DNA of 64,000 nucleotides from Berkiella sp964606325. GTDB taxonomy: Bacteria > Pseudomonadota > Gammaproteobacteria > Berkiellales > Berkiellaceae. Positions 63,077-64,000 of the stretch are shown here, piece by piece. Numbering within the stretch: position 1 is the stretch's first letter; each line of letters starts with the position of its first letter. The stretch covers positions 1-64,000 of the forward strand of contig CAZSGE010000008.1 of NCBI GenBank assembly GCA_964606325.1, in the 5' to 3' direction. The position numbers and the translations under genes were made by a program. The notes below the pieces were generated by a model. The model was not told the DNA's origin. It saw only the letters and a program-made list of their open reading frames with translations, and ran no database searches.

Positions 63077-64000
63077 TTAACAAACTAAAGCAAGTTCAGG
63101 ATGGCTCTCAAGTGGCAAAAGTGGGCTGATGGTATGTGAAAAATAACTTTGATCTGGTGCATGAGAGGGGGACGTTAGTTCAGAGGTTGATTGTATGTCA
63201 ATAGTTGAATGACTTACATCGTCGGTGTTGTAAGGCTCAAGTTTCGCTTGTGCGGGCTGTTCAATCCAGGCTTGGTACTCATCAGCATAAAGGGGTGACT
63301 TTAATGCTTGTTCAAGGCGTTGGGTGTGCTGTCCAAGTTCAGCGTCATGTTGGTATAGATCTAACATGTCTATCAATGCTTGAGCGGGTAAACTAGGTGA
63401 ATTTTTCATGTAGTTATCAATAACGAATTCGCCATGGAAATTATCCCACTGCTGATAATACGTTTTCGCTTGAGATTTTGCTGTTTCGCTTTGAACATTT
63501 TGGTTTAGTAGTTCAATATAAAGAAGTCCTTCCACGGCATCGCGGTGGCTTTCCCATGTACAGTTATTATATTTTTGCGTTTCTCTCTCGATATGATCGA
63601 TAGGCTCACTAATGTCATATTTTTGAAACAAGCTGTTTTCAAATCCCTTTTGTGAATTTGTTAGCACATCATAGATAAAAGAAGCATCGATACTTTCAGG
63701 GGAAAGTTTTCTGAAAGTATCGCCTATCACATTATTGTTTTCGACATTTTCACCACTATTCGCAAATAAATAAAGTGATTGTGCTTTGGATAGTGCTATA
63801 TCGAAAAAGTGTCCTTGCCATCCTGAAGGTAAGAGTACGGTATTCTCTTGATGATAAAGAGACTCTAGTTCAAGTGCTGTTTCAAATAATGCCCGATGCT
63901 CGGTGCTCATTGCAGCTTGATCAAAAATAGAGACTAATTTGCTAAACACAGTTATTTCAAGCTCAGTGGCTCCTTCGTGTTGAAGCTTTGTCACAAAAGC
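63077..64000 (-). CDS. Partial paralogue of the ankyrin/permuted papain-like family (truncated by window edge)
   Basis: The open frame runs past the window end, so only the last 307 codons are seen and the N-terminal part is missing. The visible part has LLPSGWQGHFF, YLFANSGE and QKYNNCTWES, the same three motifs in the same order as in the protein at 60919, then EWDNFHGEF-like helices (YQQWDNFHGEFVIDNYM). It ends in a Pro/Ser-rich tail with LALVC. Ankyrin repeats would be expected upstream but cannot be seen here. It is 91 bases from its paralogue on the same strand. Confidence 0.72.
   Translation of the reverse strand, partial: AFVTKLQHEGATELEITVFSKLVSIFDQAAMSTEHRALFETALELESLYHQENTVLLPSGWQGHFFDIALSKAQSLYLFANSGENVENNNVIGDTFRKLSPESIDASFIYDVLTNSQKGFENSLFQKYDISEPIDHIERETQKYNNCTWESHRDAVEGLLYIELLNQNVQSETAKSQAKTYYQQWDNFHGEFVIDNYMKNSPSLPAQALIDMLDLYQHDAELGQHTQRLEQALKSPLYADEYQAWIEQPAQAKLEPYNTDDVSHSTIDIQSTSELTSPSHAPDQSYFSHTISPLLPLESHPELALVC

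Overview
The window is a stretch of chromosome from an AT-rich gammaproteobacterium. Housekeeping gene order is typical of that class: trigger factor, clpP, clpX, lon, hupB, tRNA-Val, tRNA-Asp, ppiD; gloB, methyltransferase, rnhA, dnaQ; divergent ppsR and ppsA; and metNIQ. Between these blocks sit large genes of host-associated type: three separate ankyrin-repeat proteins, a eukaryotic-like Ser/Thr kinase and several long proteins with no recognised family. This suggests an intracellular or host-associated bacterium of the Legionella/Coxiella/Berkiella kind (Legionellales). That placement is an inference from gene content, not a proven assignment. No secretion system, phage, insertion sequence or CRISPR array is visible.

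Layout. 1-8918: two tRNAs, then the protein quality-control block (tig, clpP, clpX with a heat-shock-type promoter, lon), HU, two more tRNAs and ppiD, with an inverted-repeat element after lon and another after ppiD. 9214-15928: a four-gene peptide/nickel-type ABC importer with fused ATPases. 16036-23486: an HDOD protein, an outer-membrane-type protein, a pentapeptide-repeat membrane protein, an MltD-like transglycosylase, then gloB facing methyltransferase-rnhA-dnaQ. 23708-26762: an unknown 650-residue protein convergent with a secreted choloylglycine-hydrolase-family enzyme. 26867-33567: a minus-strand run of rlmJ, nhaD, an MFS carrier, metQ, metI, metN and a glycerophosphodiesterase. 33612-35135: the kinase. 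35196-42125: an AddB/AddA-type nuclease-helicase pair and a 5'-nucleotidase. 42209-44155: ankyrin protein with a putative permuted papain-like domain. 44219-48670: a NUDIX hydrolase, a two-gene ABC-2 transporter, a small bacteriocin-like peptide gene and an APC-family amino acid carrier. 48781-52245: prpB-prpC-prpD for propionate breakdown. 52318-64000: an unknown 781-residue protein, ppsR/ppsA, an ankyrin protein, a coiled-coil/disordered protein, and two tandem paralogues of the ankyrin-plus-peptidase-like family, the last cut by the window edge.

The most interesting unexplained signal is a domain shared by the proteins at 42209-44155, 60919-62985 and 63077-64000. Each has a PSGW-x-GH motif, then an Asn-Gly after a beta-like stretch, then Q-x(3-4)-N-C-x-W-x-S. 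These look like the His, Asn and Cys of a papain-fold enzyme in circularly permuted order, fused to N-terminal ankyrin repeats in the two complete copies. Second is a 103-residue glycine-rich peptide (46884-47195) with a double-glycine-like leader, immediately downstream of an ABC-2 transporter.
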